A stretch of 64,000 nucleotides of DNA, from assembly GCF_037327425.1 (NCBI RefSeq), contig NZ_CP147846.1, positions 3,100,001 through 3,164,000 on the forward strand, in the 5' to 3' direction. The position numbers were made by a program, and so were the translations under genes. The notes beneath the pieces were generated by a model. That model searched no databases. It saw only the letters and a program-made list of their open reading frames with translations, and was not told the origin of the DNA. This document shows positions 33,875 through 41,219 of this stretch, piece after piece. Every line of letters begins with the position of its first letter. The first letter of the stretch is position 1. The DNA is from Rhodococcus sovatensis (GTDB taxonomy: Bacteria; Actinomycetota; Actinomycetes; Mycobacteriales; Mycobacteriaceae).

Positions 33875-34920
33875 ACGTCCCGGTATGGGCATGGGCGGCA
33901 TTCGCCGCCGTCGTCGTCATCCTCCTGGCCATCGACCTCCTCGCCCACCGCGGAGCTCACATCATCGGCTTCAAAGAGGCCGCGTGGTGGAGCGCACTGT
34001 GGGTCGGCGTCGCCCTGATTTTCGGCGGAGTCGTCTTCGCCACCCTCGGAACCACAGCAGGTGTCGAGTACACCACCGCCTGGTTGCTCGAGAAGAGTCT
34101 GTCTGTCGACAACCTCTTCGTGTTCGCGCTGATCTTCGGGTACTTCAAGGTGCCCCGCGAGTACCAGCACCGCGTGCTGTTCTTCGGTGTCATCGGCGCT
34201 CTCGTCTTCCGTGGCATCTTCCTAGCGGCCGGCGTGGCAATCGTCAGCAAGTTCACCGTCGTTCTGTTCGTCTTCGCCGCGATCCTGCTGTACAGCGCCT
34301 GGAAGCTGATGAAGGACGACGAGGAATCGTACGACCCGAGCCAGTCCATCGCCGTGCGGCTACTCCGCAAGATCATCCCGGTCCGCGACGAGTACGACGG
34401 CACCAAGTTTTTCGTCAAGGAAGCCGGCAAGCGCGTCGCTACCCCGTTGCTCGCCGTGGTGGTTGCCATCGAAGCGGCCGACCTCGTATTCGCCGTGGAC
34501 AGCGTTCCCGCCGTTCTCGCGGTCAGTGACGATCCGTTCATCGTGTACTCCTCGAACGCGTTCGCGATCCTCGGACTACGTGCGCTGTACTTCCTGCTTT
34601 CCGGGCTGCTCGACAAGTTCCACTACCTGTCCAAGGGTCTTGCGATCATCCTCGGATTCATCGGCGTCAAGCTGATTCTGCAGGCCGGCCACAAGGTGAT
34701 CAGCACGTCCATCCCAGAAATTCCGTCCGTGGTCAGCCTGGTGGTGATCATCGGTGTACTCGCAGGCTCGATCATCTTGAGCTTGAAGAAGCCGCCGAAG
34801 GAAGACGCCGACGCAGTCGGCGCGGATGTCGCCGAGGGCCCTGCAACCGAAACCGATGCTGGTACCGGCGCGGTCGATGCGGGGACCTCGAGTCTGACGA
34901 AGGACTCGGAACAGAAGTAA
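33871..34920 (+). CDS. TerC/Alx-family membrane protein (probable metal exporter)
   Basis: A 349-residue protein with about nine transmembrane segments and the family hallmarks EKSLSVDNLFVFALIF and IEAADLVFAVDSVPAVLAV, whose acidic residues within membrane helices bind metal. The last 45 residues are an Asp/Ala/Thr-rich cytosolic tail. TerC/Alx proteins act in manganese export and help metallate exported proteins. Coupled to the small basic protein upstream; no Mn riboswitch was found in the leader. Followed by a strong hairpin and then dps. Confidence 0.88.
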   Translation: MNVPVWAWAAFAAVVVILLAIDLLAHRGAHIIGFKEAAWWSALWVGVALIFGGVVFATLGTTAGVEYTTAWLLEKSLSVDNLFVFALIFGYFKVPREYQHRVLFFGVIGALVFRGIFLAAGVAIVSKFTVVLFVFAAILLYSAWKLMKDDEESYDPSQSIAVRLLRKIIPVRDEYDGTKFFVKEAGKRVATPLLAVVVAIEAADLVFAVDSVPAVLAVSDDPFIVYSSNAFAILGLRALYFLLSGLLDKFHYLSKGLAIILGFIGVKLILQAGHKVISTSIPEIPSVVSLVVIIGVLAGSIILSLKKPPKEDADAVGADVAEGPATETDAGTGAVDAGTSSLTKDSEQK

Positions 34921-34931
34921 GACGAATGTCC

Positions 34932-34970
34932 GCTACCCGGGGTGTTTCACACGAAGCCACCCCGGGTAGC
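34932..34970 (+). terminator. 13-bp hairpin between terC and dps
   Basis: GCTACCCGGGGTG (34932-34944) pairs perfectly with CACCCCGGGTAGC (34958-34970) across a 13-base loop. It begins 11 bases after the terC stop and ends 8 bases before the dps ATG, covering the place where a dps ribosome site would be. It could terminate terC transcription, shield dps translation, or both. Confidence 0.75.
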
Positions 34971-34978
34971 CGTGTGTC

Positions 34979-35527
34979 ATGAGCAATTCGAATTCCTACA
35001 CCGTGCCCGGATTGAGCACCGACGAGGGCGCAAACATCGCCGCGCGCCTACAAGATCGGTTGAACGCGTACAACGATCTACATCTGACTCTCAAGCACAT
35101 TCACTGGAACGTCGTCGGGCCCAACTTCATCTCGGTCCACGAGATGCTGGACCCACAGGTCGAGGCTGTCCGCGGGTTCGCCGACGAGATTGCCGAGCGG
35201 ATCGCCACACTCGGTTCCTCCGCCCACGGAACGCCGGGAACGATCGTCGACGGACGCACGTGGGACGACTACTCGATCGGTCGTGCGACCGCCATCGAGC
35301 ACCTCGGCGCACTCGACCTCGTCTACGTCGGCGTAATCGGGGATACCCGCAAGGCGATCGAAGAGATCGGCGACATCGATCCGGTTACAGAGGATCTGCT
35401 GATCGGTCAGACTGGTCAGCTGGAACTGTTCCACTGGTTCGTCCGCGCGCACCTCGAGAACTCGGGCGGCCAGCTCTCCACGTCGGGAGCGAAGAGCGAG
35501 AACGAAGCTGCGAGCAACGCGGGCTGA
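34979..35527 (+). CDS. dps: Dps-family DNA-binding ferritin
   Basis: A 182-residue Dps protein. The ferroxidase residues at the inter-subunit site are His42, His54, Asp69 and Glu73, with the expected spacing (LKHIHWNVVGPNF, HEMLDPQVE, FADEIAE). Close in sequence pattern to mycobacterial Dps1, with a Ser/Asn/Ala-rich C-terminal tail that may bind DNA. It stores iron, consumes hydrogen peroxide and compacts DNA under stress. The ATG at 34979 has no Shine-Dalgarno because a hairpin occupies that stretch. Confidence 0.93.
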   Translation: MSNSNSYTVPGLSTDEGANIAARLQDRLNAYNDLHLTLKHIHWNVVGPNFISVHEMLDPQVEAVRGFADEIAERIATLGSSAHGTPGTIVDGRTWDDYSIGRATAIEHLGALDLVYVGVIGDTRKAIEEIGDIDPVTEDLLIGQTGQLELFHWFVRAHLENSGGQLSTSGAKSENEAASNAG

Positions 35528-35542
35528 CACTCCCCAGCCGCA

Positions 35543-36265
35543 CTACACATCGGTGTAAAGCGCGTCCGTCCTCGCACGGGCGCGCTTTACGCTGCCTACA
35601 GGCACACGCTCGTGCGCTGTGAGAATGAGATGACTGACGTTAGCGCGGAGGTCGCCGTCGAGCGGACCGGAGCCTTGGAGGTCGAGCATCACTTGTTCCG
35701 CGAGCGACCGAAGTTTGACGTTGTGCATCTGGGATTGCCAGGACAGAACACCGAATGCAGTGTCGGCGTCGACGCGGAATGCCAGCATCAGCGCGCCCTT
35801 CGCCTGCTCGATCACCGCACGGGAGGTGACTACCGACTCCACCGCGTCTTTCACGCTCTCCGCAACGACGGTATTCGTAGTTGGACTGACGTCGACGGCG
35901 TAGCCGGATATCTCGACCGTTACCCCGTGCGAGTCCGTGATTCCACAGCCCACGATGACGATATGCCTGACGTCGTTCGACGGGGTGATGATGCGGTGAG
36001 CGTTGACGCACCCGATGCCGGACGCGACAGTCAACGACATCGCGGCCGCCGCCTGGGCGCGATCGTCAGGGTGGCATGCATCCAACAACAGGTCCTTCGT
36101 CGGCGTGACCTCGTCTACCTCGTAGCCGTAGATGCCGTACAGCGCGTCCGACCAAGACAACACACCGTTGGCCATGTCGTACACGAAAGTTCCCACGGTG
36201 AACGGGAAAGGGCTATCCGGCGGGAGGTCCAACCGCGCGTCCGACCCTGTTGCCCCTCTCTGCAT
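35543..36265 (-). CDS. PAS-ANTAR signalling protein
   Basis: A 240-residue protein: a PAS fold (about 20-125, VGTFVYDMANGVLSWSDALYGIYG) followed by an ANTAR RNA-binding domain (about 140-200, AVIEQAKGALMLAFRVDADTAFGVLSW...LAEQVM). ANTAR domains bind paired hairpins in nascent RNA and prevent termination. PAS-ANTAR proteins are numerous in mycobacteria and rhodococci. Start ATG 36265. The RNA targets are not visible here. It may be stress-related, given the Dps and SigF-like neighbours. Confidence 0.85.
   Translation of the reverse strand: MQRGATGSDARLDLPPDSPFPFTVGTFVYDMANGVLSWSDALYGIYGYEVDEVTPTKDLLLDACHPDDRAQAAAAMSLTVASGIGCVNAHRIITPSNDVRHIVIVGCGITDSHGVTVEISGYAVDVSPTTNTVVAESVKDAVESVVTSRAVIEQAKGALMLAFRVDADTAFGVLSWQSQMHNVKLRSLAEQVMLDLQGSGPLDGDLRANVSHLILTAHERVPVGSVKRARARTDALYTDV
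35555..35590. terminator. Terminator hairpin after dps, overlapping the PAS-ANTAR gene end
   Basis: A 15-bp stem with one G-T wobble: GTAAAGCGCGTCCGT (from 35555) pairs with ACGGGCGCGCTTTAC (to 35590), loop CCTCGC. It is 27 bases after the dps stop and lies within the last codons of the convergent PAS-ANTAR gene, so that gene's 3' end doubles as the dps terminator. Confidence 0.75.
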
Positions 36266-36330
36266 GAGTAAGGAATACCAGCTCGCTTCACTTTTAACTA
36301 CTCGATCCGAGAATGTAGGCGTTAGTTAAC

Positions 36331-36356
36331 GTTTCGAACCCGAATTGTCGGGGTAA
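36331..36356 (+). promoter_or_regulatory. SigF-type promoter
   Basis: GTTT (36331-36334), a 16-base spacer, then GGGTAA (36351-36356), close to the mycobacterial SigF consensus GTTT-N15-17-GGGTAT. It faces the small DUF6131 gene, leaving a leader of roughly 145 bases. The match is direct; use by SigF is inferred. Confidence 0.55.
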
Positions 36357-36507
36357 TACCAATTGCCCGGCGCTCCAACTTGGAGTGTCGTGGCGTTTTC
36401 GTCCACGCGAGGAACGCCCCGGGTACGCAGTGAGAGTTCGGCGATCAACGAACGTAGGTCGGCGGATGTCGCGACAGCGGCACCGAAAATCGAAAGAAGG
36501 TAAGACA

Positions 36508-36663
36508 GTGATCGTCCTGGGAATCATCCTCGCCCTGATCGGGTATTTTGCATCGATCAGCATCTTGACCACGATCGGCATCATTCTCGTCGTCGTCGGC
36601 GCAGTATTGACCATCCTCGGCGCAACCGGTCGCGCGGTGGGCGGACGTAAGACTTTCTATTGA
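36508..36663 (+). CDS. Small DUF6131-type membrane protein
   Basis: A 51-residue, two-helix membrane protein: IVLGIILALIGYF, a short loop, LTTIGIILVVVGAVLTILGA, then the conserved tail TGRAVGGRKTFY. GTG 36508 has GAAAGAAGG ending 7 bases upstream, whereas upstream in-frame starts would add a non-conserved Arg-rich tail. Common in mycolic-acid actinobacteria and often stress-induced; function unknown. A SigF-type promoter upstream and a perfectly placed terminator downstream mark it as a single-gene unit. Confidence 0.8.
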   Translation: MIVLGIILALIGYFASISILTTIGIILVVVGAVLTILGATGRAVGGRKTFY

Positions 36664-36685
36664 TCCATCGGTAGTGGACATTCGG

Positions 36686-36717
36686 CGAGGCCCCGCACTT
36701 GAAAGTGTGGGGCCTCG
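36686..36717 (+). terminator. Terminator after the DUF6131 gene
   Basis: A 14-bp GC-rich stem (36686-36699 with 36704-36717, one G-T pair, loop TGAA) 22 bases after the stop codon. It resembles the fadA terminator in sequence (GGCCCCGCACT core), so the element type recurs in the genome. Confidence 0.75.
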
Positions 36718-36750
36718 TTCGTGTGGAAACTCTCGTGCAAGAGTGAAGGC

Positions 36751-37650
36751 GTGACCAGTCTTGCCGCCCGCCTGATGCCCCTCGCCATTTCGTTGCGGGG
36801 GTCCAAACGCCGATTCAGTTCGGCCGACCGCACGATGGCTCGGATCGACAAGACCCTTGCGACACCGGGGTCGTACGAACCGCCACGTTCGGTCACGAGC
36901 AAAGTCACGGTGACGCGTGACGACACCTCAGGATGGCCGGTGTACCGCGTCTCCCCTCACAACTCGACACCTCCACGCGCGAGTGTGTACTTCCACGGCG
37001 GCGCGTACATCGCCGAGATAACAGCCACTCATTGGCGAACGATCGCGAAACTCGCAGCTGCAACGGACACGACGTTCGTCGTACCGATATACCCCCTGGC
37101 CCCGACAGAGACGGCGTCGACGACCGTCGGACACGCCTCGGAGATCGCCGAGTCCGTGACAATGGAGTACGGCTCCGAACACGTCGTACTCATGGGCGAT
37201 TCGGCCGGCGGCGGCATGGCGCTCGCTGTGGCCCAACAACTTCGCGACGCCGGTGTCACTTCGGTAGCACACATCGTGCTGATCTCGCCGTGGTTGGATG
37301 TCGCGATGACCGACCCCGAGATCGAGAAGATCGCACCCCACGATCCATGGCTCGCAGTGCCGGGAACGAGGCTTGCCGGTGAACTCTACCGAGGTGAACT
37401 TCCGGTCGACGACCCTAGGGTCAGTCCTCTTCGCGGCGACCTACACGGTCTCGCACCCATCACACTCTTCAGTGGAACCCGGGACATTGCGAACGCAGAC
37501 GCCCGATCTCTTGTGAAAGCCTGCCGGTCGATCGGTGCCTCGTTGCACTACCACGAAGCATCTTCGATGCTGCATGTCTATCCGTTGCTGCCGATTCCGG
37601 AAGGCCGGCGGGCGCTGTCAGTGATCGCAGCCGTCCTGAACACGACGTAA
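36751..37650 (+). CDS. Hormone-sensitive-lipase family esterase (LipU-like)
   Basis: A 299-residue alpha/beta hydrolase of the HSL family: oxyanion motif YFHGGAYIAE, nucleophile elbow GDSAGGG, acid in FSGTRDIANADA and His in SMLHVYPLLP. The start is taken at GTG 36751 (TSLAARLMP...); GTG 36721 directly after the terminator or ATG 36775 are alternatives. It would cleave short to medium acyl esters. The similarity to LipU (Rv1076) is interesting since the rest of the Rv1072-1079-like block lies about 15 kb to the left. Confidence 0.8.
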   Translation: MTSLAARLMPLAISLRGSKRRFSSADRTMARIDKTLATPGSYEPPRSVTSKVTVTRDDTSGWPVYRVSPHNSTPPRASVYFHGGAYIAEITATHWRTIAKLAAATDTTFVVPIYPLAPTETASTTVGHASEIAESVTMEYGSEHVVLMGDSAGGGMALAVAQQLRDAGVTSVAHIVLISPWLDVAMTDPEIEKIAPHDPWLAVPGTRLAGELYRGELPVDDPRVSPLRGDLHGLAPITLFSGTRDIANADARSLVKACRSIGASLHYHEASSMLHVYPLLPIPEGRRALSVIAAVLNTT

Positions 37651-37786
37651 GGAGGGTCGGACGCCCCGACGACCGATCGCCGCTCCAACCCCGTTCACGT
37701 ACAGAGCAATCCAGCGCGGTGCGACTCCCGAACCGGACCCTCTGTGTTTGAATCGACCAGCGGTCCTTACACAAGGGGTGAATTGG

Positions 37787-38374
37787 ATGAGCAGCAGTGC
37801 AGTCACATCGTCCGAAGTGCACTACGAGTGGGGAGTGGACTTGATGTCCTCCCTTGCCGTCCAAGGCATCGTCAAGAAGATCATCGCGCTTGCAACTCTC
37901 AGCATGGCACTGGTCGTCACCCTCGAGATCGGATTCGGGTATGGAGCCACCACACCCATCCCCACAGCTGTTCAATGGACTTCGATGATCGCGGCGTACG
38001 TCATGGGGCTGTTCTGGCTCTTCGGACCCTGGCCGACGCTCAACCAGGCGTTCGCGTTCGTGGTAATCGCGAACATTGCGATCTTCGCAGCGACGATAGT
38101 GGCGGACTTCCCACCCGAGATCACCCTGGGCAAGACTGCGTTCTTCATCGAGATCGGAATGTTCGTCGGATTCTTCTTCGAGCGGTGGATGTTGGCCTCT
38201 CATGTCTTGTTTTGTGTTCTCGCCACGAGTTTCATCGCGGTTTACGTTGTGGCATATGAGGACGTGGCCGTGCTGATGTCCGTCGTGGTCTGGCTGCCGG
38301 TAGTGGTGTCGATCGGTGGATTCGTGCTTGTGCTGCACTTCGCATCGAGGTCGATGAGGCTCGAGTTCGAGTGA
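37787..38374 (+). CDS. Integral membrane protein resembling a diguanylate-cyclase sensor domain
   Basis: A 195-residue protein with five to six hydrophobic helices after an N-terminal tail. It resembles the N-terminal membrane sensor of some actinobacterial GGDEF proteins, but no catalytic domain follows. ATG 37787 is supported by AAGGGGTG 6 bases upstream. It ends in SMRLEFE at a GTGA overlap with the next oxidase gene, so the two are coupled. Either a stand-alone membrane protein or the truncated front of a signalling enzyme. Confidence 0.6.
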   Translation: MSSSAVTSSEVHYEWGVDLMSSLAVQGIVKKIIALATLSMALVVTLEIGFGYGATTPIPTAVQWTSMIAAYVMGLFWLFGPWPTLNQAFAFVVIANIAIFAATIVADFPPEITLGKTAFFIEIGMFVGFFFERWMLASHVLFCVLATSFIAVYVVAYEDVAVLMSVVVWLPVVVSIGGFVLVLHFASRSMRLEFE

Positions 38375-39507
38375 GCACCCGACCGGCGTGGGACGACGAC
38401 CCGATCGTGGCCTCATGGGCAGGGCTACCTGTACTCGATGATGCACTGACGGCGGACGTGTGCGTCGTCGGACTCGGTGGGTCCGGGCTCGCGGCGGTGG
38501 ATGCGCTCGTTTGTCGCGGCCTCGACGTGGTCGGTATCGACGCCGGACGCACCGCAGCGGGAGCTGCCGGCCGAAACGGCGGCTTCCTGCTCGGTGGTCC
38601 TGCCAGCTTTCTCCATTCTGCAATCGAGTCCTGGGGGGAGGTTGCTGTCGAGCTGTACCGCAAGACGCTCGTCGAGATCGATTCGCTGGAAGCGAAGCTC
38701 GGTTCGAGCGTCATCCGGCGGACCGGGTCGATCCGGCTCGCCGGACTCCCTGGAAGCACCGACGATGTCGAGTTGTCCGACTGCCGCATCTTGGCTCGGG
38801 TTCTGGGCGAGCACGGCATCGCTGTAGAGACCTACGACGACGAATTGGGTCAGGGCATCTTCCTTCCAGACGACGCGGTCATGAACCCTGCCCTCCGCGC
38901 ACTCGGACTTGCTTCGCAGCTACGCCGACGCGCCCAACTGTTCGAGCATTCCCCTGTCACGTCCATTCGATCCGGCCGCGTCGATACCCGAAACGGCTCG
39001 GTGAGTGCGCCATTCGTGATCGTCGCAGTGGATGGAAACCTCGAAAGAATTTTCCCTCGGTTACGAGGTCGAATACGAACAGCGAGACTGCAGATGCTGG
39101 CGACCGAGCCGGTCCTCTCGCGTCGCCTGCCGTGCCCGGTGTACGGGCGCTGGGGATACGACTACGCACAACAGGACAGCGATGGGCGACTCTATGTAGG
39201 CGGCGGTCGCGACCTTTTCGCGGACGACGAATGGTCCGAATCGGACGAACCGACGGCCACAGTTCAACAACACATCGAATCGGTGGCCCGGTCGATGGCA
39301 GCGCATCCGGTGACGGTGACCAGTAGGTGGGCGGCGTCGGTCGGCTTCACCGCGGACGGCCGCCCACTCTGCACGACTGTGGACGACGGAGTCATCGCCC
39401 TCGGCGGATACAACGGCACCGGAAACCTGGTCGGACCAGTTGCCGCGCGCGCAGCCGTCGAGCATCTTCTCGATGGCGCCCCGGTGCCCGCATTCCTCAG
39501 CGCATGA
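38371..39507 (+). CDS. FAD-dependent oxidoreductase (PuuB/DAO-like)
   Basis: A 378-residue DAO-family flavoprotein beginning at GTG 38371 (GTGA overlap). The dinucleotide motif is VCVVGLGGSGLAAVDAL, with the AAGAAGRNGGFLLGG flavin loop typical of gamma-glutamylputrescine oxidases. The C-terminal GYNGTGNLVGPVAARAAVEHLL closes the FAD site. It would deaminate a secondary amine or polyamine conjugate. It is the second DAO-type enzyme in the window, 11 kb from the first. Substrate not determinable. Confidence 0.78.
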   Translation: MSTRPAWDDDPIVASWAGLPVLDDALTADVCVVGLGGSGLAAVDALVCRGLDVVGIDAGRTAAGAAGRNGGFLLGGPASFLHSAIESWGEVAVELYRKTLVEIDSLEAKLGSSVIRRTGSIRLAGLPGSTDDVELSDCRILARVLGEHGIAVETYDDELGQGIFLPDDAVMNPALRALGLASQLRRRAQLFEHSPVTSIRSGRVDTRNGSVSAPFVIVAVDGNLERIFPRLRGRIRTARLQMLATEPVLSRRLPCPVYGRWGYDYAQQDSDGRLYVGGGRDLFADDEWSESDEPTATVQQHIESVARSMAAHPVTVTSRWAASVGFTADGRPLCTTVDDGVIALGGYNGTGNLVGPVAARAAVEHLLDGAPVPAFLSA

Positions 39508-39537
39508 CCGCCGACAGCGCATGACTGCCGACGATGC

Positions 39538-40293
39538 CTAACGGAGAGAATCGACGAGCGCTGGAAGCCCGGTCGCCGCAGTGGTACGCCAGCGAAAGTC
39601 GGCCATGTCGGAGATCTCCGTTTCCACCGGGTTGATCTCGACCACAGTGGCGCCGGTACTCCGAGCCATCGCGGGAAGTCCAGCAAATGGAAAGACGACG
39701 CCGGACGTACCGACCACCAACACGAGGTCAGCGGATTCGACAGCTTCGACCGCCGCCGTCCATTCAGTTTCCGGAAGCGGTTCACCGAACCAGACAGCGC
39801 CTGGCCGCATTTCCCCGCCGCAGTCGGGACACGACGGTGGCGGCACCCGATCGGAGCGTTCGTCGAATGGATCCGGTTCCGGCTGAGAATGGAGCCCACA
39901 CTCCGAACACCTCGGATCGAACAGGCTGCCGTGAACGTGCGCGATCACCGTAGACCCAGCCCGCTCGTGCAAGTCGTCGACGTTCTGGGTAGCAATGTCG
40001 AGGTGGACGCGCTGCTGCCATTCCGTGAGCGCGAGATGACCTGCATTGGGCTCCGACCGCCGAACCAGCTGGGCTCGCCATTGGTACCAGCCCCACACCA
40101 GATCACTGTCGCGCGCCCAGCCCTCTGGACTCGCCAGATCGGCGGGATCGAAATTGGACCACAGACCGGTCTGAGCGTCACGGAATGTGGGAACTCCCGA
40201 CTCCGCGGAGACACCCGCGCCGGTGAGAACGGCAACCGACCGTGCCGAACGTGCCACTTCGATTACGGCACTGGGTACCTCGATTCCGGTCAT
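39538..40293 (-). CDS. Sir2-family NAD-dependent deacylase
   Basis: A 251-residue sirtuin from ATG 40293. NAD-binding motifs GAGVSAESGVPTFR and TQNVDDLHERAG are intact, the catalytic His is in AHVHGS, and four zinc cysteines appear as CSECG and CPDCGG. It resembles the class III (CobB/SIRT5-like) deacylases, which remove acetyl or succinyl groups from lysines, for example from acetyl-CoA synthetase. Convergent with the oxidase gene (30-base gap). Confidence 0.9.
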   Translation of the reverse strand: MTGIEVPSAVIEVARSARSVAVLTGAGVSAESGVPTFRDAQTGLWSNFDPADLASPEGWARDSDLVWGWYQWRAQLVRRSEPNAGHLALTEWQQRVHLDIATQNVDDLHERAGSTVIAHVHGSLFDPRCSECGLHSQPEPDPFDERSDRVPPPSCPDCGGEMRPGAVWFGEPLPETEWTAAVEAVESADLVLVVGTSGVVFPFAGLPAMARSTGATVVEINPVETEISDMADFRWRTTAATGLPALVDSLR

Positions 40294-40334
40294 GGGCGCC
40301 AGTGTGCCACGGCCCACCGACGCGCTCTCGTCGA

Positions 40335-40925
40335 TCAATCCGCAAAGCGACGAGCTGACTCTTCCACCGTTCGCCGATAGTCGAGCCACTCGTCCTCGTC
40401 GCCGGGCGCCATGTTCTTGTTCCCGACGGTCAGTCCTACCGAACCGTCGATCAGCTCACGAACGATGTCCGCGTGGCCGGCATGGCGGTCCATGTCCGCG
40501 ATCACGTGAACGATGATCCGGTGAAGCGTGACCGTGGCTCTATCTACTGGCCAGTGCGGTACCTGGCCTTCTGCGTCGAGTGGTAGCTCGGAAATCGTAG
40601 CGTCGGAGTGCGCCCACATCTGCCGGTACAGGTCGATGACGTAATCGGAGGACTCGTCCGCCGTCGCCCACATGTCCGAGTTGATGTCGGCGCCGTCCTC
40701 GGCCCAGGGCACGACACCGGGAAACGGTCGGTCGAATGTCCACGCGAAGTATCCGAGTTCGACTGCCGTGAGGTGCTTGACGATGCCGAGGAGGTTGGTT
40801 GCAGTCGGCGTCATGGGCCTACGCATGTCGTACTCCGAGAGCCCCTCGAGCTTCCACAGAATCGCGTCGCGTCCGAGTTGTAGGTACCTGTGCAGCTCCC
40901 TCTTCATGGAATCGGTCATGGACAT
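40335..40925 (-). CDS. DinB-family (DUF664-like) protein
   Basis: A 196-residue four-helix protein of the DinB/YfiT superfamily. Likely metal ligands are His51 (GIVKHLTAVELGYFAW) and two histidines in IVHVIADMDRHAGHADIVRE. Some members are mycothiol- or bacillithiol-dependent transferases; others have no known activity. It lies 41 bases upstream of the sirtuin gene on the same strand and may be cotranscribed. Confidence 0.83.
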   Translation of the reverse strand: MSMTDSMKRELHRYLQLGRDAILWKLEGLSEYDMRRPMTPTATNLLGIVKHLTAVELGYFAWTFDRPFPGVVPWAEDGADINSDMWATADESSDYVIDLYRQMWAHSDATISELPLDAEGQVPHWPVDRATVTLHRIIVHVIADMDRHAGHADIVRELIDGSVGLTVGNKNMAPGDEDEWLDYRRTVEESARRFAD

Positions 40926-41219
40926 ACCTTGGCAGACAGCTACGACAGGTGGCTACAGAGGCGCAATACTGCTGCACTACAACATATTCAAGGTGCCTGC
41001 GGTTCATTGACGTTATCTATTCGTTACTTTTGTTATGAAGTCGTGATACTTCGGACGCCTGCATAGAAATCTGGATCCGTCACGATTAGGTAAGGCCAGC
41101 AGGAATGAACAATCTAGGCATATCGGTCTCGCTGCACTGTAAGTCCGACCGAACAAGACGAGAGAGGCGGACGATCCTTTGTCCCCCAGCTGCGCAGCCA
41201 CCGATGTGCGCGGCTCAGG
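40926..41219. promoter_or_regulatory. AT-richer intergenic region with a candidate promoter
   Basis: About 290 bases with no convincing gene, between divergent transcripts. Rightward, TTGACG (41007-41012) and TGTTAT (41031-41036) are spaced 18 bases and could be a housekeeping-type promoter for the EAL-DICT gene. TTAGGTAAGGC at 41086-41096 matches only the left half of an IdeR iron box. The coding frame of the downstream gene stays open back to a stop at 41115 but has no good start in that stretch. Confidence 0.4.

Noticed and set aside
37469..38623. 384-codon leftward frame across the membrane protein gene
   Set aside because: Shadow frame; His/Arg/Asp-rich without domain, while the plus strand has a membrane protein with a good ribosome site.
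41086..41096. IdeR/DtxR iron box in front of the EAL-DICT gene
   Set aside because: Only the left half TTAGGTAAGGC matches; the right half lacks the inverted complement.
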